A stretch of 64,000 nt of DNA. Origin: JADJWR01 sp963847675. GTDB lineage: Bacteria; Pseudomonadota; Gammaproteobacteria; Burkholderiales; Burkholderiaceae_F. The notes beneath the pieces are model-generated. The model was not told the DNA's origin. It did no database searches and worked only from the letters and a program-made list of their open reading frames with translations. The stretch lies in assembly GCA_963847675.1 (NCBI GenBank), contig CAWKAP010000009.1, positions 191,898-255,897 on the forward strand. The letters are read 5' to 3'. This document shows positions 1-8,088 of the stretch, in pieces. Each line of letters begins with the position of its first letter. The first letter of the stretch is position 1. A program made the position numbers and the translations under genes.

Positions 1-924
1 GGCGTCAGCTACGGGTTGCTGCTGTTCATGCTTGCCGCGGGCCTGACGCTGATCTTCTCGATGATGGGCGTGCTCAATTTCGCGCACACCAGCTTCTACA
101 TGGTCGGCGCCTATTTCGCCTACCAGCTGTCGGTCTGGATCGGTTTCTGGCCGGCACTGCTGCTCGCGCCGATCGCGGTCGGGGTGCTCGGCGCGGCGGT
201 CGAGCAGTGGGGGCTGCGGCGCGTGCACCGGTGGGGCCACGTGCCGGAGCTGCTGTTCACCTTCGGCCTGTCGTACATCATCTTCGAGATGGTGCAGGTC
301 ATCTGGGGCCGCGCGCCGGTCGCCTACGCGGTGCCGGTCGAACTCGACGGACCGTCGCGCTGGCTGCAGGCAGCCGGCATCACTTTCCCGCAGTACCGGC
401 TGTTCATGATGGCGGTGGCGATCCTGATGCTGGTCGCCTTGTGGCTGCTGCTGAAGCGCACGCGCATCGGGCTCGTGATCCGTGCGGCACTGACCCATCC
501 CGGGATGGTCGAGGCCCTCGGGCACAACGTGCCGCGGGTGTTCATGGGGGTCTTCGGTGCGGGGTGCGCGCTCGCCGGGCTGGCTGGCGTGATCGGCGGC
601 AATGTCTTCGTCACCGAGCCCGGCATGGCGGGGTCGCTGGGCGCGATCGTGTTCGTGGTGATCGTCTTCGGCGGGCTCGGTTCGCTGGCCGGTGCGTTCG
701 TCGCCTCGCTGCTGCTGGGCCTGGTCGATGCGTTCGGCAAGACCAGCGACGCATCGCTGGCGGGACTGCTGGCGTCGGCGGGATTCGACGCCGGGCCGCA
801 CACGTTCGGCTATGCGGTCCTCAGCATGACCGTGGCACAGGTGGCACCGGTGCTCCCGTACCTGCTCCTGGTGCTGATGCTGATCTTCCGCCCACGGGGA
901 CTGATGGGCACGCGGGAGAACTGA
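1..924 (+). CDS. livH: branched-chain amino acid ABC transporter permease LivH (5' end outside window)
   Basis: Inner-membrane permease of a LivHMGF-type ABC importer for branched-chain amino acids or related carboxylates. The reading frame is already open at base 1, so the true start lies upstream; the visible part is about 307 residues, nearly the whole family length of roughly 290–310. It is strongly hydrophobic with about eight membrane segments. It carries the family pattern 'GVLNFAHTSFYMVGAY' near its start and a Gly-rich 'FGGLGSLAGAF' stretch that in this family contacts the ATPase. livM begins two bases after its stop, so it is the first visible gene of a tightly packed operon. Substrate cannot be read from the sequence; the downstream acyl-CoA genes suggest a carboxylic acid as an alternative to an amino acid. 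Confidence 0.9.
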   Translation, partial: GVSYGLLLFMLAAGLTLIFSMMGVLNFAHTSFYMVGAYFAYQLSVWIGFWPALLLAPIAVGVLGAAVEQWGLRRVHRWGHVPELLFTFGLSYIIFEMVQVIWGRAPVAYAVPVELDGPSRWLQAAGITFPQYRLFMMAVAILMLVALWLLLKRTRIGLVIRAALTHPGMVEALGHNVPRVFMGVFGAGCALAGLAGVIGGNVFVTEPGMAGSLGAIVFVVIVFGGLGSLAGAFVASLLLGLVDAFGKTSDASLAGLLASAGFDAGPHTFGYAVLSMTVAQVAPVLPYLLLVLMLIFRPRGLMGTREN

Positions 925-925
925 C

Positions 926-2236
926 GTGTCGCAGCCTGGCGAACTGAGCTTCAGGCCGCTGAACTTCGGGCGCTGGGTGATCTGGGGCGCCACGGCGATC
1001 GTGTTCGTTGCGGCGCCACAGATCTTCGGCAGCGGCTTTGCGCGCGCGCTGCTGGCGCAGATGGGAATCTGGATCGTCTTCGCGCTGTCGTACAACATGC
1101 TGCTCGGCCAGACCGGGCTGCTGTCGTTCGGCCACGCGGTGTATTCGGGCCTCGGCGCGTACTTCGCCATCCACGCGCTGGCGCTGATCGGCAAGGGCGC
1201 GCTGGTGTTCCCGGTCTCGCTGCTGCCTCTCGTCGGCGGCCTTGCCGGCCTGCTGTTCGGGGTGATCTTCGGCTGGCTCACGACCAAGCGCGCCGGCACC
1301 ACCTTCGCAATGATTTCGCTGGGCATCGGCGAGATGGTCTTTGCCGCCTCGCTCATGTTCCCCGGTTTCTTCGGCGGCGAGGCTGGAGTCAGCGGCAACC
1401 GCACGGCCGGCGGACCGTTCCTCGGCTTCGAGAGCCTCACTTTCGGCCCTGACATACAGGTCTACTACCTGATCGCTGCGTGGACCTTCGCCAGCATGGT
1501 TGCCATGTACGCGCTGACGCACACGCCGCTCGGCCGCATCGCCAACGCCGTGCGCGACAACCCCGAGCGGGCCGAGTTCATCGGCTACGACGCGCAGCGC
1601 GTGCGCTGGATCATGATGGCGCTGGCGGGCTTCTTCGCCGGAATCTCGGGCGGCCTGTCGGCGATCAACCTGGAGAGCGTCGGGAGCGGGGCGGTGCATG
1701 CGCTGGTTTCCGGCGGCGTGCTGCTGGCAGCCTTCATCGGCGGCGTGCTGTTCTTCTTCGGGCCGATCCTCGGCGCGCTGGTGTTCGTGTTCTTCGCCTT
1801 CGCGCTGTCCGAGTACACCCCGGCCTGGCATCTGTACCTGGGCGTGTTCTTCGTGCTGCTGGTGATGTTCGCGCCGGGCGGACTGTCGAGCCTGATCCTG
1901 CTGAACCTGCGCGTCGCGCAGTTCGGCAAGTTCCGCCGCCTGCGCGATCCGTACGTGGGCGTGCTCGGCGCCGGGGTGGCCCTCGCCGCGGGCATCGCGC
2001 TGCTGATCGAGATGACCTATCACCTCACGCTGGGCATCGGCACCGGCCCGCAGGTGCGGGTCTTTGGTTTTCCCTTCGACACGGCGCGCAGCGAAAGCTG
2101 GGTCTTCGCCACGGCGCTGGTCGCCGGCGGCGGCATGGCCGTCGAGTACATGCGCCGTCGCTTCAGGCGCGAGTGGGACGCGATCGCCGTCGAGATCGAG
2201 GACTGGCGGCGCGACAACCCGGAGCAGGACCAGTGA
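926..2236 (+). CDS. livM: branched-chain amino acid ABC transporter permease LivM
   Basis: Second permease subunit of the Liv-type importer, 436 residues. It starts with GTG two bases after livH. It has about ten hydrophobic segments and the family signature 'GQTGLLSFGHAVYSGLGAYF' near residue 65, followed by the EAA-like loop around 'GRIANAVRDNPERAEFIGYD'. The C-terminal part after about residue 330 (a further membrane segment and a charged tail rich in Arg, Glu and Asp) is longer than in the enterobacterial protein, but this is common in betaproteobacterial members. The last codons overlap the GTG start of livG, which implies translational coupling. Confidence 0.92.
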   Translation: MSQPGELSFRPLNFGRWVIWGATAIVFVAAPQIFGSGFARALLAQMGIWIVFALSYNMLLGQTGLLSFGHAVYSGLGAYFAIHALALIGKGALVFPVSLLPLVGGLAGLLFGVIFGWLTTKRAGTTFAMISLGIGEMVFAASLMFPGFFGGEAGVSGNRTAGGPFLGFESLTFGPDIQVYYLIAAWTFASMVAMYALTHTPLGRIANAVRDNPERAEFIGYDAQRVRWIMMALAGFFAGISGGLSAINLESVGSGAVHALVSGGVLLAAFIGGVLFFFGPILGALVFVFFAFALSEYTPAWHLYLGVFFVLLVMFAPGGLSSLILLNLRVAQFGKFRRLRDPYVGVLGAGVALAAGIALLIEMTYHLTLGIGTGPQVRVFGFPFDTARSESWVFATALVAGGGMAVEYMRRRFRREWDAIAVEIEDWRRDNPEQDQ

Positions 2237-2991
2237 GCGCGCCCGTGCTGCAGCTCGTCGACGTGCGCAAGCGCTTCGGCCGCACCGAGATCATCCGCGG
2301 CGTCAGCCTGTCGGTCGCGGCCGGGGAGCGGCACGCGATCATCGGCCCCAACGGTGCCGGCAAGTCGACACTGTTCAACCTCGCCAGCGGACGTTTTCAC
2401 GCCGACTCGGGCGCGATCCTGCTCAACGGCCGCGAGATCACCCGGCGCAGGCCGCATGAGATCAACCGCATGGGCCTGGCGCGCAGTTTCCAGATCACCA
2501 ACATCTTCCATCGCCTGTCGGTGTTCGAGAACCTGCGCTGCGCCGCGCTGTGGTCGCTCGGCTACCGCTACTCGTTCTGGCGCAACCTGAACAAGCTGGC
2601 CGATGCCGAGGCGCGCGCCGAGGAGGTGCTCGAGCTGATCGGACTGCGGCGCCGGCGCAGCGTCGAGGCCGGGCTGCTGACCTACGCCGAACAGCGGGCG
2701 CTGGAGATCGGCATCACGGTGGCCGGGGGTGCCAGCGTCATCCTGCTCGACGAGCCGACCGCCGGAATGAGCCGCAGCGAAACCGCGCGTGCGGTGGCCC
2801 TGATCCGCGAAGTGACCGCGGGACGGACCCTGGTGATGGTCGAGCACGACATGAGCGTGGTGTTCGGGCTCGCCGACCGGATTTCGGTCGTGGTCTACGG
2901 CGAGGTGATCGCCAGCGGCCGGCCCGAGGAGATCCGCTCCGACGCGAGGGTGAAGGAAGCCTATCTGGGCCAGCCGGCGGAGGCCTCCTGA
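2233..2991 (+). CDS. livG: branched-chain amino acid ABC transporter ATP-binding protein LivG
   Basis: One of the two cytoplasmic ATPases of the Liv importer, 252 residues. I chose the GTG at 2233 because it overlaps the livM stop (GTGA) and sits just before the conserved beta strand 'VLQLVDVRKRFG'. Walker A is canonical (GPNGAGKST, residues 38–46), Walker B is 'VILLDEPT', and the switch His is in 'VMVEHD'. The ABC signature is degenerate: it reads LTYAEQ (residues 149–154), where the usual motif is LSxGQ, so the signature Gly is replaced by Ala. The original livF start overlapped its stop codon (TGATG at 2989–2993), but that start now leads into a repeat insertion. Confidence 0.92.
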   Translation: MSAPVLQLVDVRKRFGRTEIIRGVSLSVAAGERHAIIGPNGAGKSTLFNLASGRFHADSGAILLNGREITRRRPHEINRMGLARSFQITNIFHRLSVFENLRCAALWSLGYRYSFWRNLNKLADAEARAEEVLELIGLRRRRSVEAGLLTYAEQRALEIGITVAGGASVILLDEPTAGMSRSETARAVALIREVTAGRTLVMVEHDMSVVFGLADRISVVVYGEVIASGRPEEIRSDARVKEAYLGQPAEAS

Positions 2992-3166
2992 TGCTCTCCG
3001 TCGAGAACCTGCAGGCGGCACGGAGCGCTCCGCGCTCGCGCCGCCTTGCGGCAAGGTCGGGCTCCCCCCTCCCTGTCCCTCCCCTGCAGGGGAGGGAACC
3101 GACCGGGCAAACGATGCCGCAGGCGCGAGGGCCGACCTGATGCTCTCCGTCGAGAACCTGCAGGCG
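2987..3166 (+). repeat. 31-bp direct repeats flanking a 118-bp insert at the livG/livF junction
   Basis: The 31 bases at 2987–3017, covering the end of livG and the first nine codons of livF, recur identically at 3136–3166. Between them lie 118 bases with no coding value. These contain a near-palindrome CCTTGCGGCAAGG (3050–3062) and the perfect 22-bp palindrome at 3076–3097. The arrangement looks like a short REP/MITE-like element that entered at the livF start and duplicated the target. The second copy regenerates an intact livF start, so the gene survives. The first copy encodes only a dead-end reading frame. Confidence 0.8.
3076..3097. repeat. 22-bp perfect palindrome (REP-like hairpin) in the livG–livF spacer
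   Basis: The centre is CCCCTGCAGGGG and the arms extend to TCCCT/AGGGA, giving a perfectly self-complementary 22-mer. It is the strongest secondary-structure element of the 118-bp insert. Hairpins of this CCCTCCCC/GGGGAGGG type resemble dispersed intergenic repeats of betaproteobacterial genomes. In this position it could act on transcription or mRNA stability between livG and livF. No T-tract follows, so it is not a classical terminator. Confidence 0.7.
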
Positions 3167-3832
3167 TATTACGGCAAGAGCCACGTGCTGCATGGCGTCG
3201 ACCTGAGCGTCGGCGAGGGCGAGATCGTCAGCCTCTTGGGGCGCAACGGCGTCGGTCGCTCGACGACCGCCAAGGCGATCATGGGACTGGTCGACCGCAC
3301 AGGCCGCGTCGTCTTCAAGGGGGCCGATCTCGCCGGCTGGCCCACGCACCGGATTGCTCGCGCCGGGATCGGCTATGTGCCTGAAAGCAGGGACATTTTT
3401 CCCGGCCTCACGGTCGCCGAAAACCTCCTGCTGGGACTGAAGGGGCGGCGGCCCGGACGCTGGAGCTTCGCGGACATGTACGGACTTTTTCCCCTCCTGC
3501 GCGAGCGCGAGCGCGCGCTGGCCGGGGTACTGTCGGGGGGCGAGCAGCAGATGCTGACGCTGGCACGTACGATGATGGGGGATCCGGATCTGGTCATCAT
3601 CGACGAGCCGACCGAGGGTCTCGCGCCGAAGCTCGTGCTGTTCGTGGCGGATTTCCTCAAGGCGCTGCAGACGCGCGGGATCTCGGTGCTGCTGATCGAG
3701 CAGAAGCTGACCATCGCGCTCGATATCTCGCAACGACTGTACGTGATGGGGCACGGACACATGGTCTTTGCCGGAACGCCGGAGGAACTGCGTGGCAACC
3801 GGCTGGTCCGGCAGGAATGGCTCGAAGTTTGA
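3140..3832 (+). CDS. livF: branched-chain amino acid ABC transporter ATP-binding protein LivF (Walker A Lys replaced by Arg)
   Basis: Second ATPase of the Liv importer, 230 residues; start ATG at 3140 within the second copy of the 31-bp direct repeat. Walker A reads GRNGVGRST (residues 34–42): the nucleotide-binding Lys is Arg40 (CGC at 3257). The signature LSGGEQQ (131–137) and Walker B 'LVIIDEPTEGL' are intact; the switch position is Gln ('LLIEQ'), as is usual for LivF. The Arg variant pairs with the degenerate LivG signature, so the two changes fall in the same composite ATP site. Identity is secure; the functional reading of the Arg is inference. Confidence 0.9.
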   Translation: MLSVENLQAYYGKSHVLHGVDLSVGEGEIVSLLGRNGVGRSTTAKAIMGLVDRTGRVVFKGADLAGWPTHRIARAGIGYVPESRDIFPGLTVAENLLLGLKGRRPGRWSFADMYGLFPLLRERERALAGVLSGGEQQMLTLARTMMGDPDLVIIDEPTEGLAPKLVLFVADFLKALQTRGISVLLIEQKLTIALDISQRLYVMGHGHMVFAGTPEELRGNRLVRQEWLEV

Positions 3833-3854
3833 CGGGGAGACGGAGAACAGAACA

Positions 3855-5954
3855 ATGAAGGTCTATTTCGAGCGGCGCGGCGAGATTGCGGTGCTGCAGA
3901 TCGACAACCCGCCGGTCAATGGCCTCAACCTGGCGATGCGTCGCGGCATCGCGGCCGGGCTGCAGCGCGCGCGCAACGACCCGAAGGTCAAGGTGGTCGT
4001 GCTCACCGGCACCGACAGGGTGTTCTCCGGCGGCGCCGACATCCGCGAATTCAATACGCCGGCGCAGACTGCCGAACCGAACCTGCTGCAGGTCATCGAC
4101 GCGGTCGAGAACAGCCACAAGCCGGTGATCGCGGCAATCAACGGCGTGTGCATGGGGGGCGGACTCGAAGTCGCGCTCGCCTGTCACTACCGCCTGGCGA
4201 CGCCGAGCGCCACCATGGGCCTGCCGGAGGTGAAGCTCGGGCTGTTGCCGGGTGCGGGCGGAACGCAGCGGCTGCCACGCGCGGTGGGCGCCGACCTGGC
4301 GCTGAAGATGATCGTTTCCGGCGATCCGATCGGCGCCGAGCCCGCGTTGAAGGCCGGCCTGATCGACCGCATCGTGCCTGCCGACACCTTCCAGGGGGTG
4401 CTCGACTTCGCGCAGGAACTGATCGGCCGGCGCACGCACCCGCGGCTGCGCGCGGCGCGCGCGCTTCTGCCGGCGAAGGTCGACGCGGACAGCTTCTTCA
4501 GGGCCGCCCGCGAGCGCGTCGCGAAGCAGGCGCGCGGCATGGTTTCGCCGCTGAAATGCGTCGATGCCGTCGAAGCCGCCGTACTGCGTCCGTTCGAGCA
4601 GGGCGTGCAGATCGAGCGGGCAATGTTCCTCGAACTGGTGGCTTCCGAGCAGTCGAAGGCGCTGCGCCACGCGTTCTTCGCCGAGCGCGCGGCGGCCCGG
4701 ATCGCGGGCCTGCCGGAGGACACGCCGACCCGGCCGATCGGGCGCGCCGCGCTGGTCGGCTGCGGGACGATGGGCGGCGGCATCGCGATGAGCTTTGCCA
4801 ATGCCGGCATTCCGGTCACCGTACTCGAGACGACGCAGGAGGCGCTCGACCACGGCATGGCACTGTGCCGCCGCAACTGGGAGGCTTCTGCCAGGAAGGG
4901 GCGGATGACTCCGGCGCAGGTCGAGGCGCGCGTCGCGCTGCTGACGCCGACCCTGCGTTACGCCGACCTGGGGTCGGCCGACATCGTCATCGAGGCCGTG
5001 TTCGAGGATCTCGCGGTGAAGCAGAAGGTGTTCCGCGAACTGGACCGGGTGGCGAAGCCGGGCGCGATCCTCGCCACCAACACTTCGACGCTCGACGTCG
5101 ACCAGATCGCCGCGGCGACCCGGCGGCCGGCGGACGTCCTCGGCACGCACTTCTTCAGCCCGGCCAACGTGATGCGCCTGCTCGAGGTGGTGCGTGGGGC
5201 GGCCACCGCGCCGGACGCGCTGGCCACGGTGATGAAGCTCGCCCGCCGGCTGAAGAAAGTGGCGGTCGTATCGGGCGTGTGCGACGGTTTCATCGGTAAC
5301 CGCATGCTCGAGCATTACGTCCGCCAGTCGCTGTTCCTTTTGGAGGAAGGCGCCAGTCCGCAGCAGGTCGACAAGGCGCTGACCGACTTCGGCATGGCGA
5401 TGGGTGTCTTTGCGGTCGGCGACCTGGCGGGGCTGGATATCGGCTACGCGATCCGCCAGCGGCGTTACCGGGAGAAGCCCGACGTGCGCTATCCGCGCAT
5501 CGCCGACCGGGTGGTCGAACTCGGCCGGCTCGGGCAGAAGACCGGCAAGGGCTGGTACCGCTACGAGGCCGGCGACCGCACGCCGCGCATCGACCCGGAG
5601 ATCGACGCGCTGATCGACGCGTATCGCAGGGAACTCGGCATCACGCCACGGGCGATCCCGCACGAGGAAATCGTGCAGCGCTGCATCTTCGCGCTGGTCA
5701 ACGAGGGTGCGCGCATTCTGGCCGAAGGCATCGCGCAGCGCGCGAGCGACATCGACGTCGTCTACCTGACCGGCTATGGATTCCCGGCCTGGCGCGGCGG
5801 CCCGATGTACTACGCCGAGAGCGTCGGGCTGCGCAACGTGGTCGAGGCGATGCAACGCTTCGCCGCGCTGCCGGGCGCCGACGCGAAATTCTGGCAACCG
5901 GCGCCGCTGCTCGCCGAACGCGCGGCCGGCGGCCGGCGCCTCGATTTGCGCTGA
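3855..5954 (+). CDS. FadJ-like bifunctional enoyl-CoA hydratase / 3-hydroxyacyl-CoA dehydrogenase
   Basis: Multifunctional beta-oxidation enzyme, 699 residues, with the layout of FadJ and peroxisomal MFE1. The N-terminal crotonase domain (about 1–190) carries 'GGADIREF' and 'NGVCMGGGLEVALA', plus the Glu-bearing 'LPEVKLGLLPGAGGTQRLP'. A linker is followed by an NAD-binding 3-hydroxyacyl-CoA dehydrogenase domain from about residue 297 ('GCGTMGGGIAMSFANAG'; catalytic His in 'GTHFFSPANVM') and two C-terminal dehydrogenase repeats. ATG 3855 is preferred over upstream in-frame codons because the crotonase fold begins there. It follows livF by 22 bp and precedes two oxidoreductases, consistent with CoA-thioester degradation of an imported acid. 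Substrate chain length is unknown. Confidence 0.88.
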   Translation: MKVYFERRGEIAVLQIDNPPVNGLNLAMRRGIAAGLQRARNDPKVKVVVLTGTDRVFSGGADIREFNTPAQTAEPNLLQVIDAVENSHKPVIAAINGVCMGGGLEVALACHYRLATPSATMGLPEVKLGLLPGAGGTQRLPRAVGADLALKMIVSGDPIGAEPALKAGLIDRIVPADTFQGVLDFAQELIGRRTHPRLRAARALLPAKVDADSFFRAARERVAKQARGMVSPLKCVDAVEAAVLRPFEQGVQIERAMFLELVASEQSKALRHAFFAERAAARIAGLPEDTPTRPIGRAALVGCGTMGGGIAMSFANAGIPVTVLETTQEALDHGMALCRRNWEASARKGRMTPAQVEARVALLTPTLRYADLGSADIVIEAVFEDLAVKQKVFRELDRVAKPGAILATNTSTLDVDQIAAATRRPADVLGTHFFSPANVMRLLEVVRGAATAPDALATVMKLARRLKKVAVVSGVCDGFIGNRMLEHYVRQSLFLLEEGASPQQVDKALTDFGMAMGVFAVGDLAGLDIGYAIRQRRYREKPDVRYPRIADRVVELGRLGQKTGKGWYRYEAGDRTPRIDPEIDALIDAYRRELGITPRAIPHEEIVQRCIFALVNEGARILAEGIAQRASDIDVVYLTGYGFPAWRGGPMYYAESVGLRNVVEAMQRFAALPGADAKFWQPAPLLAERAAGGRRLDLR

Positions 5955-6002
5955 ATCCGCGCGCGCCGCGATCCGGCGCGCGCATTTCCGCAGGAGACTT
6001 CG

Positions 6003-6996
6003 ATGGCGATCAATCGCCGCATCGTGCTTGCCAGCCGACCGAGCGGCTGGGTGACGCCGGAGAACTTCCGCCTCGAAACGGCGCCGCTGCCGGCACTGGC
6101 CGAAGGACAACTGCTGGTGCGCAACCGCTGGCTGTCCCTCGACCCCTACATGCGCGGACGGATGAACGAAGGGCGCAGCTACGCGGCCGCGCAAGCCCTC
6201 GACCAGACGATGGTGGGCGGCACGGCCGGCGAGGTGATCGAATCGCGCAACCCGAAGTTCGCCGCAGGGCGACCAGGTGGTCGGCTACCTGGGCTGGCAG
6301 GAATACGGCGTCTCCGACGGCACTCAGCTGATGAAGGTCGACACGACGCACGTTCCGCTGTCGGCATATCTCGGCGCGGTGGGCATGCCCGGCGTCACCG
6401 CATGGATCGGGCTGAACCGCATCATCGAGGCGAGGGCCGGCGAAACCATCGTCGTTTCGGCGGCCAGCGGCGCGGTGGGCAGCGTGGTCGGCCAGCTGGC
6501 CAGGCTGGGGAACTGCCGCGCAGTCGGCATCGCCGGTGGCGAGGAGAAGTGCCGCTACGTCACCGAGGAACTGGGCTTCGACGCCTGTATCGACTACAAG
6601 GCGCAGGATGTGGGCAAGGCATTGAAGGCGGCGGTACCCGACGGCGTCGACGGCTACTTCGAGAACGTCGGCGGCGAGATCATGGATGCCGTGCTGCCGC
6701 GGATGAACGCCTTCGGCCGCATTGCGTTGTGCGGACTGATCGCCGGCTACAACGGCGATCCGATCCCGATCCGCAATCCGACCTGGTTCCTGGTCAGCCG
6801 GCTGAAGCTGCAGGGCTTCATCGTCTCCGAGCACATGGCGCTGTGGCCACAGGCGCTCAAGGAACTCGGCGCGCACGTCGCCGGCGGCCGCATCAGGTAT
6901 CGCGAGACGATTGCGCACGGCCTGGAAAACGCGCCCGCCGCCTTCGTCGGCCTGCTGAGAGGGCAGAACTTCGGCAAGCAACTGGTGAAGCTCTGA
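6003..6996 (+). pseudogene. NADP-dependent oxidoreductase, zinc-independent MDR (CurA/PTGR-like), frame broken by one extra base
   Basis: Medium-chain dehydrogenase/reductase of the leukotriene B4 dehydrogenase/CurA type, reducing activated C=C bonds with NADPH. The start ATG has a good ribosome site (AGGAG). The N-terminal GroES-like part ('LSLDPYMRGRM') runs in one frame to about 6268. The rest ('DQVVGYLGWQEYG', the nucleotide-binding 'SAASGAVGSVVGQLA', C-terminal 'GQNFGKQLVKL') continues in the next frame. Removing one G from the GGG at 6267–6269 restores a continuous protein of about 330 residues. No residue is otherwise lost, so sequence error is more likely than decay. It lies between the FadJ-like gene and an SDR, probably in the same operon. 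Confidence 0.85.
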
Positions 6997-6998
6997 CG

Positions 6999-7886
6999 AT
7001 GCGTGAGTTCTCGGGCAAGGTGGCCGTCATCACCGGCGGCGGCAGCGGCTTCGGAGCCGCGTTTGCACGCCACGCGCATTCGCTCGGCATGCGGCTGGTG
7101 CTCGCCGACGTGCAGGCCGACGCGCTCGACTGCGAAGTGCGTGCACTGCAGGGGGCCGGAGCCGACGTCATCGGCGTCCGCTGCGATGTTTCCTCCGACA
7201 GTGACGTGGCGCGGCTGGCGCAGACGGCCCACGATCATTTCGGTACGGTCAACCTGCTGTTCAACAACGCCGGCGTCGCCGGTACCGGCGGCTATCTCTG
7301 GGAAAACAGCGAGGCCGACTGGCGCTGGACGCTCGGCGTGAACCTGATGGGCGTGGCGAACGGAATCCGCCACTTCGTGCCGCGGATGATCGCCGCCGGG
7401 CTCGATGCCGAAAGCGGCCACATCGTCAACAGCGCATCGATCGCCGGCTGGCTGTGCGCGCCGCTTCTCGGCGTCTACAACGCCAGCAAGGCGGCCGTCG
7501 TGTCGGTGAGCGAGACGCTCTACCACGACCTGCGCGTGGCGGGCAGCGGCATCGGCGTTTCGGTGCTCTGCCCGGCGTTCGTGCCGACGGCGATCTTTGC
7601 CTCGGAACGGAACCGGCCGGCAGAACTGGCCAACGCCGCGGCGCCGACGGCGTCGCAGCGGCTCGCGCGTGCCGCCGGCGAGAAAGCGGTGGCCGGCGGG
7701 CGGATCGGCGCCGATGAAATCGCGGCGCAGACGTTCGATGCGATCCGCGCCGCCCGCTTCTGCGTGTTTACGCACCCGCAGATCATGCCGCAGGTGCGCG
7801 CGCGCCTGGATGCGGCGCTCGCCGGCGCGGAGCCCAGTGATCCGTATGCAGGCCGGCCAGGCGCTCGGCCGCGACCGCTCGGCTGA
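6999..7886 (+). CDS. SDR family oxidoreductase
   Basis: Classical short-chain dehydrogenase/reductase, 295 residues. It starts at ATG 6999, two bases after the preceding stop. The cofactor motif is TGGGSGFG (about residues 12–19), with the NNAG motif 'LLFNNAGVAGTGG', catalytic Ser in 'VNSASIAG' and YxxxK in 'YNASK'. Asp in 'LVLADVQ' after strand 2 suggests NAD(H) preference. The sequence ends with an Arg/Pro-rich tail. It is last in the liv–acyl-CoA operon and would oxidise or reduce an alcohol/ketone or hydroxyacyl intermediate. The exact substrate is not recognisable. Confidence 0.87.
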   Translation: MREFSGKVAVITGGGSGFGAAFARHAHSLGMRLVLADVQADALDCEVRALQGAGADVIGVRCDVSSDSDVARLAQTAHDHFGTVNLLFNNAGVAGTGGYLWENSEADWRWTLGVNLMGVANGIRHFVPRMIAAGLDAESGHIVNSASIAGWLCAPLLGVYNASKAAVVSVSETLYHDLRVAGSGIGVSVLCPAFVPTAIFASERNRPAELANAAAPTASQRLARAAGEKAVAGGRIGADEIAAQTFDAIRAARFCVFTHPQIMPQVRARLDAALAGAEPSDPYAGRPGARPRPLG

Positions 7887-8088
7887 CCGAGGCGCCGGCG
7901 CCGCCGTTCCGGCAGGAACCGCATCCGCGTCTCGCTGTCTTACGCGCGCCGATGGTGGCGCAGACGCGTGCAACCCGTCGGCGGCCCGACCTCACATCGG
8001 GGTCGCCAGCGTCGGCTGAGGCAAAATCCGCCGCTTTGCCGCAGCACGGCTTGCCGTGACGTCGCAACTCCAGCTTCGAGGATCGCTC

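Noticed and set aside
2991..3139. Separate small gene starting at the first ATG copy after livG
   Set aside because: Beyond the nine duplicated codons it reads through the REP-like insert with Arg/Pro-rich, motif-free sequence and is simply the truncated original livF start.
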